Shown one piece after another: positions 47,857 through 56,898 of a stretch of 64,000 nucleotides of DNA. How positions within the stretch are numbered: position 1 is the first letter of the stretch; the number at the start of each line of letters is the position of its first letter. Location: the NCBI RefSeq assembly GCF_002811875.1, contig NZ_NPDZ01000013.1, positions 4,489 to 68,488 on the forward strand. Reading direction: 5' to 3'. Source of the stretch: Leptospira perolatii (GTDB lineage Bacteria > Spirochaetota > Leptospiria > Leptospirales > Leptospiraceae). Under the pieces are notes generated by a model that searched no databases, was not told the origin of the DNA, and saw nothing but the letters and a program-made list of their open reading frames with translations. Made by a program: the position numbers and the translations under genes.

Positions 47857-48777
47857 ATGAAAAATGTGCTAAGAACTGCTTGCGTACTCGCGAGCTTTTT
47901 TATAACAAGTGTAATAAATGCTTCTGGAGGAGGATCCACTAGTAAGCCATTAAGCGGAAGCTATCCAATCGTACTGGCCCATGGAATTTTTGGATGGGGA
48001 CAGGGCTCCACAGTCATCGACTATTGGGGAGGCAACGCCGCTTATTTGCAATCCCAAGGCGCAACAGTTTTGACTCCAAGTGTAACCGCTTTGGATTCAA
48101 GTGCTTCGAGAGCTGATCAGCTAAAAACAAAAATTCTGACTGCGATGGCAGCAAATAATTACACTGGAAAAGTTCATATTATTGGTCATTCGCAAGGTGG
48201 ATTGGATGCGCGATATATGGTCACGAATCTAGGAATGGCGTCTAGAGTTGCTTCCATCACTACGGTAAATACCCCGCATTATGGAAGTCCAATTGCAAAC
48301 GTAGTAGCTGCACTCATCCCAAGTTGGGCATTACCATATGTCGCGACCGTAGTAAATACGTTAGCTGGTGTGGTTTACGGTGATAATTCCCAGAACGCAG
48401 TTGCAGGACTGAAGCTCTTGACTACGGATGGACTCAAGGCATTTAACGCAGTTACACCAAACAAGACAGGTGTGAAATATTTTTCCTACGGTTCTACGAT
48501 CACGATTCCGGATCTGATACAGCATCCAGCGATGGGACTGCTGCAACCTATCTGCGCTATCGGTGCTCCATTTTATGGGATGAGCATTGCAAATGACGGA
48601 GTAGTACCTGATTCTTCCCAAAAATGGGGAACTTGGAAAGGAGGTCCTTCCATTCCGATCACAACGACCGGAATCGATCACTTAGAGGCTACAAACGCAT
48701 TGTATTTAGCATCTCTCTGGTACGATACAAATGCGTACTATCTAAAGATGGCAAGTAACGCTAAGAGCAATCAATAG
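47857..48777 (+). CDS. Secreted triacylglycerol lipase (family I)
   Basis: 306 residues with a signal peptide cleaved near INASG. The alpha/beta-hydrolase begins YPIVLAHGIFGWG (oxyanion loop). Nucleophile Ser112 in GHSQGG, Asp247 or Asp252 in NDGVVPDSS, and His275 in GIDHLEATN form the triad. It resembles Pseudomonas/Burkholderia family I lipases, which usually need a foldase (Lif); no foldase gene is nearby, and only one cysteine is left in the mature protein. It would release fatty acids, the main carbon source of Leptospira, outside the cell. Confidence 0.9.
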   Translation: MKNVLRTACVLASFFITSVINASGGGSTSKPLSGSYPIVLAHGIFGWGQGSTVIDYWGGNAAYLQSQGATVLTPSVTALDSSASRADQLKTKILTAMAANNYTGKVHIIGHSQGGLDARYMVTNLGMASRVASITTVNTPHYGSPIANVVAALIPSWALPYVATVVNTLAGVVYGDNSQNAVAGLKLLTTDGLKAFNAVTPNKTGVKYFSYGSTITIPDLIQHPAMGLLQPICAIGAPFYGMSIANDGVVPDSSQKWGTWKGGPSIPITTTGIDHLEATNALYLASLWYDTNAYYLKMASNAKSNQ

Positions 48778-49054
48778 CAATTTTCCGGATTCTTCCGGCG
48801 AGAAGTTTTAGGTCTCTCTAAACTCACCGATGGGGAGACTGAAACTTTAGAATCTTGCGCCGCTCATATTTCCCTGGGATTCAATACCACGGAAATATTG
48901 GGCGGTTTTCTTTTTGTTATTTTTCAATTCATCAATCCACATCTGGAAATTTCTCTCGGTTTGCACTAAAGTAAAAAGCCGGTTTGACGAAAGTGTACGT
49001 ACGGATGTTAAAATATTTCTGCTAACAGCGCCGTATTCTCTGCACACCAAACAC
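48778..49054. other. Gene-free stretch after the lipase gene
   Basis: No credible gene. About 48800-48848 there is a long imperfect inverted repeat (AAGTTTTAGGTCTC against GAGACTGAAACTT) without T-tract, perhaps a 3' stabilising hairpin of the lipase message. A 69-codon frame on the minus strand lacks a ribosome-binding site and homology. Confidence 0.4.
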
Positions 49055-49090
49055 AAAAAATCCCGAGGAATCCGCGAGGATTCATCGGGA
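49055..49090 (-). terminator. Terminator of the nrt operon
   Basis: On the minus strand TCCCGATGAATCC and GGATTCCTCGGGA pair with one mismatch around TCGC, followed by TTTTTT. It is about 40 nt past the nrtD stop. Confidence 0.93.
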
Positions 49091-49130
49091 AAAAGTTTTG
49101 AAACAAGTAGATGAACGATGAGACCTAGTA

Positions 49131-49937
49131 TTAGGCTACCGAAACGTGTGCACCTGTATGTATCAGGTAGTGCAGCATCTCCTTTCTGATCTGATCATAC
49201 ATCGGATGATCGATCATGGAGTCTCTGTCCCTGGGCCTTGGAATCGGAATGTCGAGGATTTTTGCAATATTCGCTTTTGGACCATTGGACATCAAGATAA
49301 TTCTATCCGAAAGATACATCGCCTCGTCCACATCATGTGTGATCATGAGGACAGTTTTTCTATTTTTCTCCCAGATTGAATTTAGTTCGTCCTGCATACT
49401 TCCTCGGGTAAGTGCATCCAACGCTCCGAACGGTTCGTCCAAAAGCAGAACTTTTGGATTCGTTGCAAACGCTCTTGCTATCCCTACCCTCTGTTTCATA
49501 CCCCCGGAAATTTCGGAAGGTTTCTTTTTTGCGTGATCGAGCAGGTGGACCATTTCCACATACTTCAGAGCTTCTTGCTTTCTGAAATGCTTATCCTTAT
49601 CTGGGTAAACACTATCGATCGCGATTCTGACGTTCTCCTCAACGGTCAGCCAAGGTAAAAGAGAATGCGACTGAAAGACTACCGCTCTTTCCAAACTTGG
49701 CTTAGTGATTGTGAGCCCATCCACTTTTACTTTTCCGGATGTTGGAGTCGTAAGCCCGGCGACTATATTCAATAGAGTGGATTTACCGCAACCGGAATGA
49801 CCGATAATGCTGATAAATTCTCCTTGGGCAATATTCAAATTTACATCCGCTAATGCATAATATCTGGACTTTCCTTGTCCAAAAACTTGGTGAACATTAC
49901 TGATTTGTACAAAATTCTTATTCACTTCTTGTGTCAT
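49131..49937 (-). CDS. nrtD: Nitrate/sulfonate-type ABC transporter ATPase
   Basis: 268 residues. Walker A GHSGCGKST, Q-loop VFQSHSLLPW, signature ISGGMKQRV, Walker B VLLLDEPFGALD and H-loop ITHDVDEA; the SLLPWLT sequence is typical of NrtD/SsuB/TauB. It energises the importer formed with the permease and binding protein upstream. The downstream hairpin ends the operon. Confidence 0.92.
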   Translation of the reverse strand: MTQEVNKNFVQISNVHQVFGQGKSRYYALADVNLNIAQGEFISIIGHSGCGKSTLLNIVAGLTTPTSGKVKVDGLTITKPSLERAVVFQSHSLLPWLTVEENVRIAIDSVYPDKDKHFRKQEALKYVEMVHLLDHAKKKPSEISGGMKQRVGIARAFATNPKVLLLDEPFGALDALTRGSMQDELNSIWEKNRKTVLMITHDVDEAMYLSDRIILMSNGPKANIAKILDIPIPRPRDRDSMIDHPMYDQIRKEMLHYLIHTGAHVSVA

Positions 49938-49970
49938 GACTTTACTACCTCGAAGATGATATTCCTTACG

Positions 49971-50879
49971 TTAAGAGTCGGACTTAGTACCGAAGAAACT
50001 TCCGATATACCCCATGGTTCGATCAAGGCAAAGGCCTACGAGACCGACAAACACAAGAGCTACGATCAAGTCGCTTAATCTGGAACTATTCCACGAGTCC
50101 CAGATAAAGAATCCGATACCAACTCCGCCGGTAAGCATTTCAGCAGCGACAATCGCCAACCAAGCCATGCCGATCGCAATTCTCAGCCCAGTGAAAATAT
50201 AAGGTGCAGCCGAAGGTAAAAGAATCTTAAAGAAATAACGGATTCCATTAATCTGATATACCTTAGAAATGTTTTCATAGTCTTTGGGAATTCTCTTAAT
50301 GCCTACAGAGGTATTGATGATGATAGGCCAGATCGCGGTAATGAAAATCACAAAGATCGCAGACGGACCAGCCTTGTTAAAGGTAGCCAAAGAAATCGGT
50401 AACCAGCCCAAAGGAGGAATGGTTCTTAAAACCTGGAAGATCGGATCCACTGCCTTAAACATGATCGTAGATTTACCAATCAAAATTCCCAAGATAATCC
50501 CGATCAAGGCCGCTCCTGCATATCCATAGGCGACCCTTTGTAAGGAAGACAGCAACTGCCAGCCTAACCCCTTATCATTCGGGCCATTATCAAACCATGG
50601 ATTCGCTACCAAATTCCAGGAATTTTCCCAGGTTTGAATCGGACCCGGTAAACTTACATCGGGCATTTTAGAATAAAAATGCCAAGCCACTCCGAAACTA
50701 AAGAGCGCAATTACTGGTAACAATATCGTTTTTAACGTTTCTATAATCTTTTCCGTTCTTTCCGTGTCTCCGACGGATTCCAATTCGAAACTCGAAGTCT
50801 TCGATTGCGGATACTGAGCCGAGACTGTGTCTATTGAAATCTGAACCTCAGGTGTTGCATCAAGTTTTACTGTACTCAT
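49971..50879 (-). CDS. nrtB: Nitrate-type ABC transporter permease
   Basis: 302 residues from the second ATG, which has GGGAG at proper distance; the first ATG, two codons earlier, overlaps the ribosome-binding site. Six membrane helices. The EAA-like loop (PKDYENISKVYQINGIRYFFKILLPSAAPYIFTGLRIA) is that of the NrtB/CmpB/SsuC permeases. With nrtA and nrtD it makes a complete importer. Confidence 0.9.
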   Translation of the reverse strand: MSTVKLDATPEVQISIDTVSAQYPQSKTSSFELESVGDTERTEKIIETLKTILLPVIALFSFGVAWHFYSKMPDVSLPGPIQTWENSWNLVANPWFDNGPNDKGLGWQLLSSLQRVAYGYAGAALIGIILGILIGKSTIMFKAVDPIFQVLRTIPPLGWLPISLATFNKAGPSAIFVIFITAIWPIIINTSVGIKRIPKDYENISKVYQINGIRYFFKILLPSAAPYIFTGLRIAIGMAWLAIVAAEMLTGGVGIGFFIWDSWNSSRLSDLIVALVFVGLVGLCLDRTMGYIGSFFGTKSDS

Positions 50880-50946
50880 TTTCATCTCCCGTTCAAAACG
50901 GAAGCACCGGCTTTTATCCCGGCGCTTTCATTTGAATCTTTTTAAC

Positions 50947-52233
50947 TTACTTTCCTAGAGAGTGTTTCTTCCCATCTATATTCTTAATTTTTAATTTTGC
51001 TAAGTAACCTTCAGGATCCTTCGGATCAAACTTGACTCCATCAAAGAATGTTTCCACTCCTCTTGAGTCGCTAGCCGGGATTGCGCTTTTTTGCCCGATC
51101 TCGGCTGCAGCAGCTTTCCAAATATCAGCTCTGTTTACTTCGCTAATTACTTTATCGTAATTGATTCCATTCGGTAAAAATCCCCAACGTCTTGTTTCCG
51201 CTAAGAACCATTTGTCGTGACTTTTGAAAGGAAAGCTTGCATTGCTTTTCCAATACTTCATCTTAGGAAGTTTTCCGGTTAGAACTCGTCCGTCTCCGTA
51301 AACGAATTCCCCCTTCAATCTTGGAAGTATGTCAGCTTCAGGAACATTGATCCAATTTTTCTGAGAAAGGATTTTTGCCATCTCGGCTGCGTTCTCATCC
51401 TTATCAGCCCAGATCTGTGCCTCCATAACCGCTTTCAAGAGCGCCTTGGCAGAGTTAGGATTTTTATCCACCCAATCCTTTCTCAAGGATAAAGATTTCT
51501 CTGGATGGTCGTTCCAGAGCTCTTGGGTCATCAATGCAGTATAACCGATTTTCTGATTCACTAATTGCTGATTCCAAGGCTCTCCTACGCAGAATGCATC
51601 CATGGTTTCCACTTTCATGTTTGCAACCATTTGAGGAGGAGGGATCACAATCGTATTCAGATCTAAATCCGGATCGATTCCACCAGCCGCGAGCCAGTAG
51701 CGAATCCAATAATTGTGAGTACCAGTTGGAAAGGTCATTGCAACAGTAAGAGGCTTGCCCTCTTCTTTTGCCCTGAGAGCCACTGATTTGAGAGCAGAGC
51801 TATCTTTACTCACTCCGATATTTTTGTATTTCATCGCTACCGAGATCCCCTGGTTGTTGAGATTCAATCTAGCGAGAATATACATCGGGACTGGTTTGTT
51901 CCCTTTTGTATTGAGCCCCAAAGTCATGGCGTACGGCATCGGAGTCAGAATATGAGCCCCATCGATACCGCCATTTTCTGAACCGAGTTCGAGGTTATCT
52001 CTTGTGGCTCCCCACGAAGCTTGCTTGATCACCTCGACTTCGGTCATTCCATACTTCTTGAATAGACCCTTCTCTACCGCAATTGCAAGCGGAGCAAAGT
52101 CCATTAGAGCAATGTAACCCAGTTTGACCTTAGTCGTTTCTAATTTGTCTTCCGCTCGCAGGCCGGGGGAGCCCGACACAGCTAACAAAAGACAGGCGAA
52201 TGCAATCGCCCGACTCTTTAATTTTTGCACCAT
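50947..52233 (-). CDS. nrtA: Nitrate-type ABC transporter substrate-binding protein
   Basis: 428 residues with a signal peptide cleaved after LRAED. It matches NrtA/CmpA: KVKLGYIALMDFAPLAIAVEKGLFKKYG, SWGATRDNLELGSENGGIDGAHILTPMPYAMTLG, AFCVGEPWNQQ. These bind nitrate/nitrite (NrtA) or bicarbonate (CmpA). A sigma-54 promoter upstream favours a nitrogen source. No lipobox, so it is a soluble periplasmic protein. No nitrate reductase gene is in the window. Confidence 0.9.
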   Translation of the reverse strand: MVQKLKSRAIAFACLLLAVSGSPGLRAEDKLETTKVKLGYIALMDFAPLAIAVEKGLFKKYGMTEVEVIKQASWGATRDNLELGSENGGIDGAHILTPMPYAMTLGLNTKGNKPVPMYILARLNLNNQGISVAMKYKNIGVSKDSSALKSVALRAKEEGKPLTVAMTFPTGTHNYWIRYWLAAGGIDPDLDLNTIVIPPPQMVANMKVETMDAFCVGEPWNQQLVNQKIGYTALMTQELWNDHPEKSLSLRKDWVDKNPNSAKALLKAVMEAQIWADKDENAAEMAKILSQKNWINVPEADILPRLKGEFVYGDGRVLTGKLPKMKYWKSNASFPFKSHDKWFLAETRRWGFLPNGINYDKVISEVNRADIWKAAAAEIGQKSAIPASDSRGVETFFDGVKFDPKDPEGYLAKLKIKNIDGKKHSLGK

Positions 52234-52274
52234 AATTGATTCCTATCTGCGCTTTTTTTTGTAATAAGCCTTTC

Positions 52275-52290
52275 AGCAAGGAACGTGCCA
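52275..52290 (-). promoter_or_regulatory. Sigma-54 promoter of nrtABD
   Basis: On the minus strand the sequence is TGGCACGTTCCTTGCT, a perfect match to the RpoN consensus TGGCACG-N4-TTGCW, with the -24 GG and -12 GC correctly spaced. Transcription should begin near 52264, about 30 nt before the nrtA ATG. RpoN promoters need an NtrC-type activator. Confidence 0.85.
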
Positions 52291-52762
52291 AGTTTCACAA
52301 ACTAGAAAAAAATCGGTCAATTGGAGAGTTTTCGGAAGTTAGAAGCAGTGGAGCGCTTAGTAAACTAAGAGAAAAAATCCATACTGAGAAAAAATTCCAG
52401 AACTCTGAAAATGGGACGAAATGCGCCAAAATCGGGTTTCCGCTGGAACATCTTAATATCAGAGGAGTAATCCTCAAAATCACTGAGCTTTTTATTCTAG
52501 CATTTTGAACAGAAAGGCACGATTCTTGCTCTCTGTGCACTTTTTTTAAACTCCGTTCTAATTTCTTGAGCACTTTTACGGCTAGAAACTTTATCCCAAG
52601 ATTCTATAATTTTACCAGTATGCCTATTTTTAGTACACTACGATGCTGTCTATTTAACGTCGTTCTGATTCTTTCTTTATCACATTGCACTGCATGAGTT
52701 TTTATCAGGAAATATTTTTCATTTGAAAAAGTAAGGGTTGTACTGTCGTATTCCTTTTTCTG
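52291..52762. other. Regulatory region between nrtA and the channel gene
   Basis: About 470 bp without a credible gene; short frames on both strands lack start signals. It holds the space between the divergent sigma-54 sites (52291-52514), where activator sites would be expected, and a leader of about 220 bp before the channel ATG. The motif TTGCACTGCATG near 52685 could be half of an NtrC-type site; this is weak. Confidence 0.4.
52515..52530 (+). promoter_or_regulatory. Second sigma-54-like promoter, facing the channel gene
   Basis: AGGCACGATTCTTGCT matches the RpoN consensus at all positions but the first. It points to the channel gene 233 bp downstream, which would have an about 220-nt leader. 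Confidence 0.6.
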
Positions 52763-54718
52763 ATGAAATCCAAGTACACACTCAAACATAAACTTCGCTA
52801 TCGCTTCGATAACTTTATGTCCAAAGGCGGAGCCTCCATCTTTATCGCCTTAATTACACTTTTCTTAACCGCCTTCGTTCTCTTATCGGTGCTCAGGATT
52901 CTAGGCTCTTTCTTGCTTCCGGACGAATCGATCCAAGGAAACTCAGAGTTTTTATGGAGGGTGTTTCTTCAGATTTCAGATGCTGGTGCGGTCGCGGAGG
53001 ACGGGGAATCCAACTGGATAAATAAAACGATCGGAATCAGTACAGTCTTTCTTGGATTGATCCTCTTCTCGAGCTTGGTAGCATTCATTACGAACCAATT
53101 CGACCAGAAAATCCAAGAATTGCGTAAGGGCAAAAGCGATGTCCTTGAATCAGGCCATACGATCATTTTAGGATTCGGAATTCGAGTGGTAGAAATTATT
53201 CGAGAACTGATCGAAGCAAACTCTTCCGAATCCAGAGCCGTGGTCGCTGTACTCTCGGAAAAAGATAAGGAAGAGATGGACGACTACCTGATGGATGCCC
53301 TTGGAGATACGAATACTACCAAAGTGATCACTCGCTCAGGAACTCCTTCTAGTTTGCATTCTTTAAGAAAAGTAAATGCCGGACTTGCAAAATCAGTCCT
53401 GGTATTGAACCCATCTGGTTCGGAGGACTCGTTAGAAAGTAGAACTATCGGAGACGCGAAAGTCTTAAAGTCTCTAATGGCCTTGGTTGCCCTAGGAGAG
53501 CAGTCCGGAGTTCCTCCAATCGTAGCTGAATTACATTTGCCCGAAAACAGAAAGATCGCAGTCTCTCTATCCCCCCATATCTGTGTAATGGACGAAAGAG
53601 GAATTTTATCTAAATTACTAGTCCAAACTTCCAGAACCTCTGGGCTCGCAGTTGTCTATTCCAATCTAGTTGGCTTTGAAGGAGACGAGGTCTACTTGTA
53701 CAAACCCAAAAACGGCTGGGAAAATCTGAACTTCGGAGAAATTTCCTTTCGCTTTGACGAATCTGTCCCCTGGGGATTTAAGAAAAGTAATGGAGAGCTC
53801 GTGCTGAATCCACCTTCCAATTATCAACCAGCTGATGAAGAAGAAGCAATTCTTTTGGCATCGGATGATTCAAAGATTAAATTCTCGGCCAAGCCGGTTG
53901 CTACACCAAGAAGCTTCACAAAAACCGAAAAAGTGAGAACTACTCCTGTGGACAAACAACTCATCATTGGATGGAGCTCCAAAAGTCCGCTAATCGTAGA
54001 AGAATACGCGAAGTTTGTGGCATCAGGTTCTACAATTGATCTACTACTAAAACAAGCAGATGATGAGATCAAAAACGAGATAAGTAAGTTAAAGAAAAAG
54101 TATCCCGAAATTGTCCTGCGTTCGTTTCAGGCGGATTTCTTCCAGGAATCGGTTCTGGAAAAATTGACCCCGGAAATTTACGATTCTGTTATATTCCTGG
54201 CCGAGGACCGAGACAACATTGAAGAAGTAGATGCGCAAACGATTTCTTTGCTACTTCGCTTTAGACAATACTTCAAAAGATACAGTGAAAAGTCTGGCGC
54301 GAAAGCAAGCACACAACTTATCACGGAAATTATGAATTCGGAAAATACGGAAATTGTCTTAGAGACAGGAGTAAAAGACTTCTTAATATCGAACCAATTC
54401 GTATCTAAGATGATGGCTCAGGTCTCTCAAGAACCTAGCATTATGCAGATTTATGAGAATCTGTTCAGTCCGGAAGGCAGCGAAATTTATCTGAAGCCAC
54501 TTTCTCTCTATGTAAATCAATTACCGCAAGAACTTAGTTTTGCAGATTGCGTAAGTCTCGCTCTGCAAAGAGGGGAAACTTGTTTTGGAATTCGAATCGC
54601 ATCGGAAGAGAAAGATGAGGAAAAAGGCTACGGAGTTCATCTGATTCCTCCTAAATCTCAAACATTCAAATTTACGGAAAATGATTCTTTGATTGTTTTG
54701 GCGGACGACCAGACATAG
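52763..54718 (+). CDS. CASTOR/POLLUX-type ion channel with NAD-binding (RCK-like) domains
   Basis: 651 residues. Two membrane helices (25-50 and about 90-112) frame a pore region with SDAGAVAE in place of the potassium filter. FSSLVAFITNQFDQKIQELRKGKSDVLESGHTIILGFG is the hallmark joint of plant CASTOR/POLLUX and their bacterial homologues. Two RCK-like cytosolic repeats follow (from about 130, and from about 395 with LIIGWSSKSPLIVEEY). Such channels conduct cations, calcium in plants. No ribosome-binding site is obvious before the ATG. Confidence 0.85.
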   Translation: MKSKYTLKHKLRYRFDNFMSKGGASIFIALITLFLTAFVLLSVLRILGSFLLPDESIQGNSEFLWRVFLQISDAGAVAEDGESNWINKTIGISTVFLGLILFSSLVAFITNQFDQKIQELRKGKSDVLESGHTIILGFGIRVVEIIRELIEANSSESRAVVAVLSEKDKEEMDDYLMDALGDTNTTKVITRSGTPSSLHSLRKVNAGLAKSVLVLNPSGSEDSLESRTIGDAKVLKSLMALVALGEQSGVPPIVAELHLPENRKIAVSLSPHICVMDERGILSKLLVQTSRTSGLAVVYSNLVGFEGDEVYLYKPKNGWENLNFGEISFRFDESVPWGFKKSNGELVLNPPSNYQPADEEEAILLASDDSKIKFSAKPVATPRSFTKTEKVRTTPVDKQLIIGWSSKSPLIVEEYAKFVASGSTIDLLLKQADDEIKNEISKLKKKYPEIVLRSFQADFFQESVLEKLTPEIYDSVIFLAEDRDNIEEVDAQTISLLLRFRQYFKRYSEKSGAKASTQLITEIMNSENTEIVLETGVKDFLISNQFVSKMMAQVSQEPSIMQIYENLFSPEGSEIYLKPLSLYVNQLPQELSFADCVSLALQRGETCFGIRIASEEKDEEKGYGVHLIPPKSQTFKFTENDSLIVLADDQT

Positions 54719-54734
54719 ATCTCGGAAGCCGGAT

Positions 54735-55121
54735 TCAGAAGACAAAGTTTCCCTTATACTTTCTAAAAATTTTATCGGAAGTAATGATCGGAACACCTTC
54801 TAACCTTGCTTGAGACAAAAGCAAACGATCGAATGGATCTGAATGAATATTAGGAAGTTCACTTTCTTCTAATATATGATCCACTCGAATCGGAAGATAA
54901 TTTAGACCGAGTTGGGTTTTTGCTCGGCCTAAAAACACTTGCAATCCGTCCTTCACCTCAAGTTTTCCGATTCGCATCTTTATCTGCATTTCCCAAACGC
55001 TCGCAATACTCAGTAGTAAATTACTCTTTGGGTCGCTCAGAATTTTGGATTGGCGGCTAGAAAGTTTTTCTGGAGAAACGCATGCAAATAGGAATACGCT
55101 CGTATCCAGCAAATAGTTCAA
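54735..55121 (-). CDS. vapC: PIN-domain toxin, VapC type
   Basis: 128 residues. The PIN start is NYLLDTSVFLFA (Asp6); the middle has SIASVWEMQIKMRIGKL with the conserved Glu, and the C-terminus HSDPFDRLLLSQA ... IITSDKIF holds the other two acidic residues. This is the type II toxin group that cuts RNA. The TTG start overlaps the antitoxin stop by 4 nt, so translation is coupled. Confidence 0.9.
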   Translation of the reverse strand: MNYLLDTSVFLFACVSPEKLSSRQSKILSDPKSNLLLSIASVWEMQIKMRIGKLEVKDGLQVFLGRAKTQLGLNYLPIRVDHILEESELPNIHSDPFDRLLLSQARLEGVPIITSDKIFRKYKGNFVF

Positions 55122-55363
55122 ACCAAACCTCCGGAAAACAAATCGGAAATGTCTTCGTCGAAATTTTCGGAAATCTGGGCGGAACCTTTTGCAAATCCCA
55201 ACTCCCGTTTTTTCTGAATCTCCTGCGTGTACGGAATCAATTTTGCCACTGGCTTTCCTGATCTTGCTATCACTACTTCTTCTCCATTTTCTATTTTATG
55301 AATTAATACTGACAAATTCGTTTTAGCTTCATGAATATTTACGACAATCGAGTCAACAGACAT
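55118..55363 (-). CDS. Phd/YefM-type antitoxin
   Basis: 81 residues. The N-terminal VVNIHEAKTNLSVLIHKIENGEEVVIARSGKPVAKLIP is the Phd/YefM DNA-binding fold. The C-terminal half (SENFDEDISDLFSGG) is the acidic toxin-binding tail. The promoter and operator lie directly upstream of the ATG, and the toxin follows. Confidence 0.92.
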   Translation of the reverse strand: MSVDSIVVNIHEAKTNLSVLIHKIENGEEVVIARSGKPVAKLIPYTQEIQKKRELGFAKGSAQISENFDEDISDLFSGGLV

Positions 55364-55368
55364 AGTAA

Positions 55369-55399
55369 ACTAAGTCTAGTCGACTAAGTCTTCTTAGTC
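55369..55399. promoter_or_regulatory. Repeated operator of the toxin-antitoxin operon
   Basis: ACTAAGTC occurs twice 14 bp apart (55369 and 55383). GACTAAG with CTTAGTC forms a perfect inverted repeat around TCTT (55382-55399), and TAGTCGACTA (55377-55386) is a perfect palindrome. The half-sites lie 6-36 bp upstream of the antitoxin ATG, as expected for autoregulation by the antitoxin. Confidence 0.75.
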
Positions 55400-55603
55400 A
55401 ATTCAAATTGAGAAGGCTTAAACTTTCAAAGGCAGAATTGGTTCCCAAAAGATTGAGTTTCCTTCCTGCTCAGGCAAATTCGATGTAGAATTTATCGAAT
55501 TGATTTTGTTTTCCAAAATTCATGAATCGATTGAGGCAGTTCCTAAAAAAGGAGGGTTCGTGATTTTTTTTTGAATTTTGGAGGGTAGAAATTCTAAAAA
55601 TAG

Positions 55604-55637
55604 AAAAAAAGCCACCGAAGCATTTGCTCCGGTGGCT
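55604..55637 (-). terminator. Terminator of the downstream flagellin gene
   Basis: On the minus strand GAAGCCACCGGAGC pairs with GCTTCGGTGGC around AAAT, followed by seven T. It lies about 20 nt past the flagellin stop. Confidence 0.95.
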
Positions 55638-55655
55638 TCCGATTTCCCCGAGGAT

Positions 55656-56504
55656 TTATGGCTGTAGAAGCTTTAACACTGAATTCGGTTTTAGATTTGC
55701 CTGCGCTAACATCGCCGTACCACTCTGCACGAGTATCTGTTTAGTAGTTAGCGTAACCATCTCCTCCGCCATATCGGCGTCCCGAATCCTAGACTCTGAT
55801 GCCTGCATATTTTCATAAGCAGCCATTAGGCCTTTTGCGGAATGTTCTAGCCTATTGAAATAGGCTCCCATATCCGCTCTTTGCTTCATGATCTTTCCGA
55901 GCGCCGCATCGGCTAAGCCGATTACATCGTTCGCTTCCCCCGGTGAGGAAACCGCAATCGGTTTGCCATCAGCCTTGGTAAGTTTCAACGCTCGGGAGGT
56001 CATTGTCCCAATATAGAACCTCTCCCGTTGGTTCTGATTTGGTCCCATGTGAAACCACATAGAGGCTACTTTCGATCCTCTAGCAAACTGTCCTTCGAAA
56101 AGTTTGAATCGGTTGAACTCAGCTTGAGAAGCAATCCGATCCACCTCATCGACTAGGGCAGATACTTCCACTTGGACCAACTGCCTGTCCTCGGCGCTGT
56201 AGATTCCATTCGAGGTTTGGATGGCCAAAACCCGGATTCTTTGGATGATATCCGCAGATTGCTGAAGGAAACCTTCTGCAGTCTGGATGAAACTCATCCC
56301 GTCTTCCGTATTTCTCTCTGCCTGCCTCAAACCGTTGATTTGGGTTCTTAGCTTTTCAGAGACAGCCAAACCTGAGGCGTCGTCACCGGCTGAGTTAATC
56401 CTCATACCGGATGCAAGCGCCTTCATGGTTTTATCCACAGCTAACTCGTTGAACTTGAGGGTGCGGTGTGAATTCACCGCGCTCAGGTTGTGATTGATAA
56501 TCAT
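55656..56504 (-). CDS. flaB: Flagellin FlaB (copy 2)
   Basis: 282 residues: conserved D0/D1 ends ([39 protein letters not shown]) with no variable middle domain, the normal form for spirochaetal core flagellins. FlaB forms the core of the periplasmic flagellum and needs no signal peptide because it is exported by the flagellar apparatus. AAGGAGTG precedes the ATG. It is a tandem paralogue of the next flagellin, and a terminator follows. Confidence 0.97.
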   Translation of the reverse strand: MIINHNLSAVNSHRTLKFNELAVDKTMKALASGMRINSAGDDASGLAVSEKLRTQINGLRQAERNTEDGMSFIQTAEGFLQQSADIIQRIRVLAIQTSNGIYSAEDRQLVQVEVSALVDEVDRIASQAEFNRFKLFEGQFARGSKVASMWFHMGPNQNQRERFYIGTMTSRALKLTKADGKPIAVSSPGEANDVIGLADAALGKIMKQRADMGAYFNRLEHSAKGLMAAYENMQASESRIRDADMAEEMVTLTTKQILVQSGTAMLAQANLKPNSVLKLLQP

Positions 56505-56898
56505 CTTACACTCCTTGTAGAGAGTTACCGGCAGATCTCCCTATCTGTCGGCCGGACATGGTCAGTCCGGTGCTCCGGGATGGACCCGGTCGGACCACCC
56601 GACAGGCCATGCGTAATAACTCCCTGGAGTTAGATTATCATTCTTTATGCAACGAGTTTGGGCTTGGAAACTCCCTCGGTTCAAATCCCGGAATTTCTTC
56701 CGAGGAAAAGGAACCGGAGAAAGACTCAATTCATGGAAGGCATGCTTCTGAATCCAATCCTTCTCCCGAACCTTTTCCGAATTATCCGAAGACAGCGATT
56801 GCCGCAAGTAGCGGCTCCTCAGTCTATCGAAGTTCGATCAAAGTCCCAGAGTCGAGAACACGACCATTGGTCGTGCTCCCGATCCCGGGTGTTCCAAA
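56505..56898 (-). other. Structured spacer and leader between the two flagellin genes
   Basis: 394 bp without a gene. A hairpin near 56854-56877 (GAGCACGACC against GGTCGTGTTC) lies just past the stop of flagellin copy 1, with no T-tract. Near the start of copy 2, CCGGAC-N7-GTCCGG and a GC-rich stretch form a likely folded leader. The stretch is more GC-rich than its surroundings. Possible roles are mRNA processing or translational control. Confidence 0.55.

Noticed and set aside
48847..49056. 69-codon minus-strand frame between lipase and nrt genes
   Set aside because: It has no ribosome-binding site or homology and shares its upstream end with the nrt terminator region.
52236..52573. Frames of about 90 codons on both strands upstream of nrtA
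   Set aside because: They overlap both sigma-54 sites, lack ribosome-binding sites and have no recognisable sequence.
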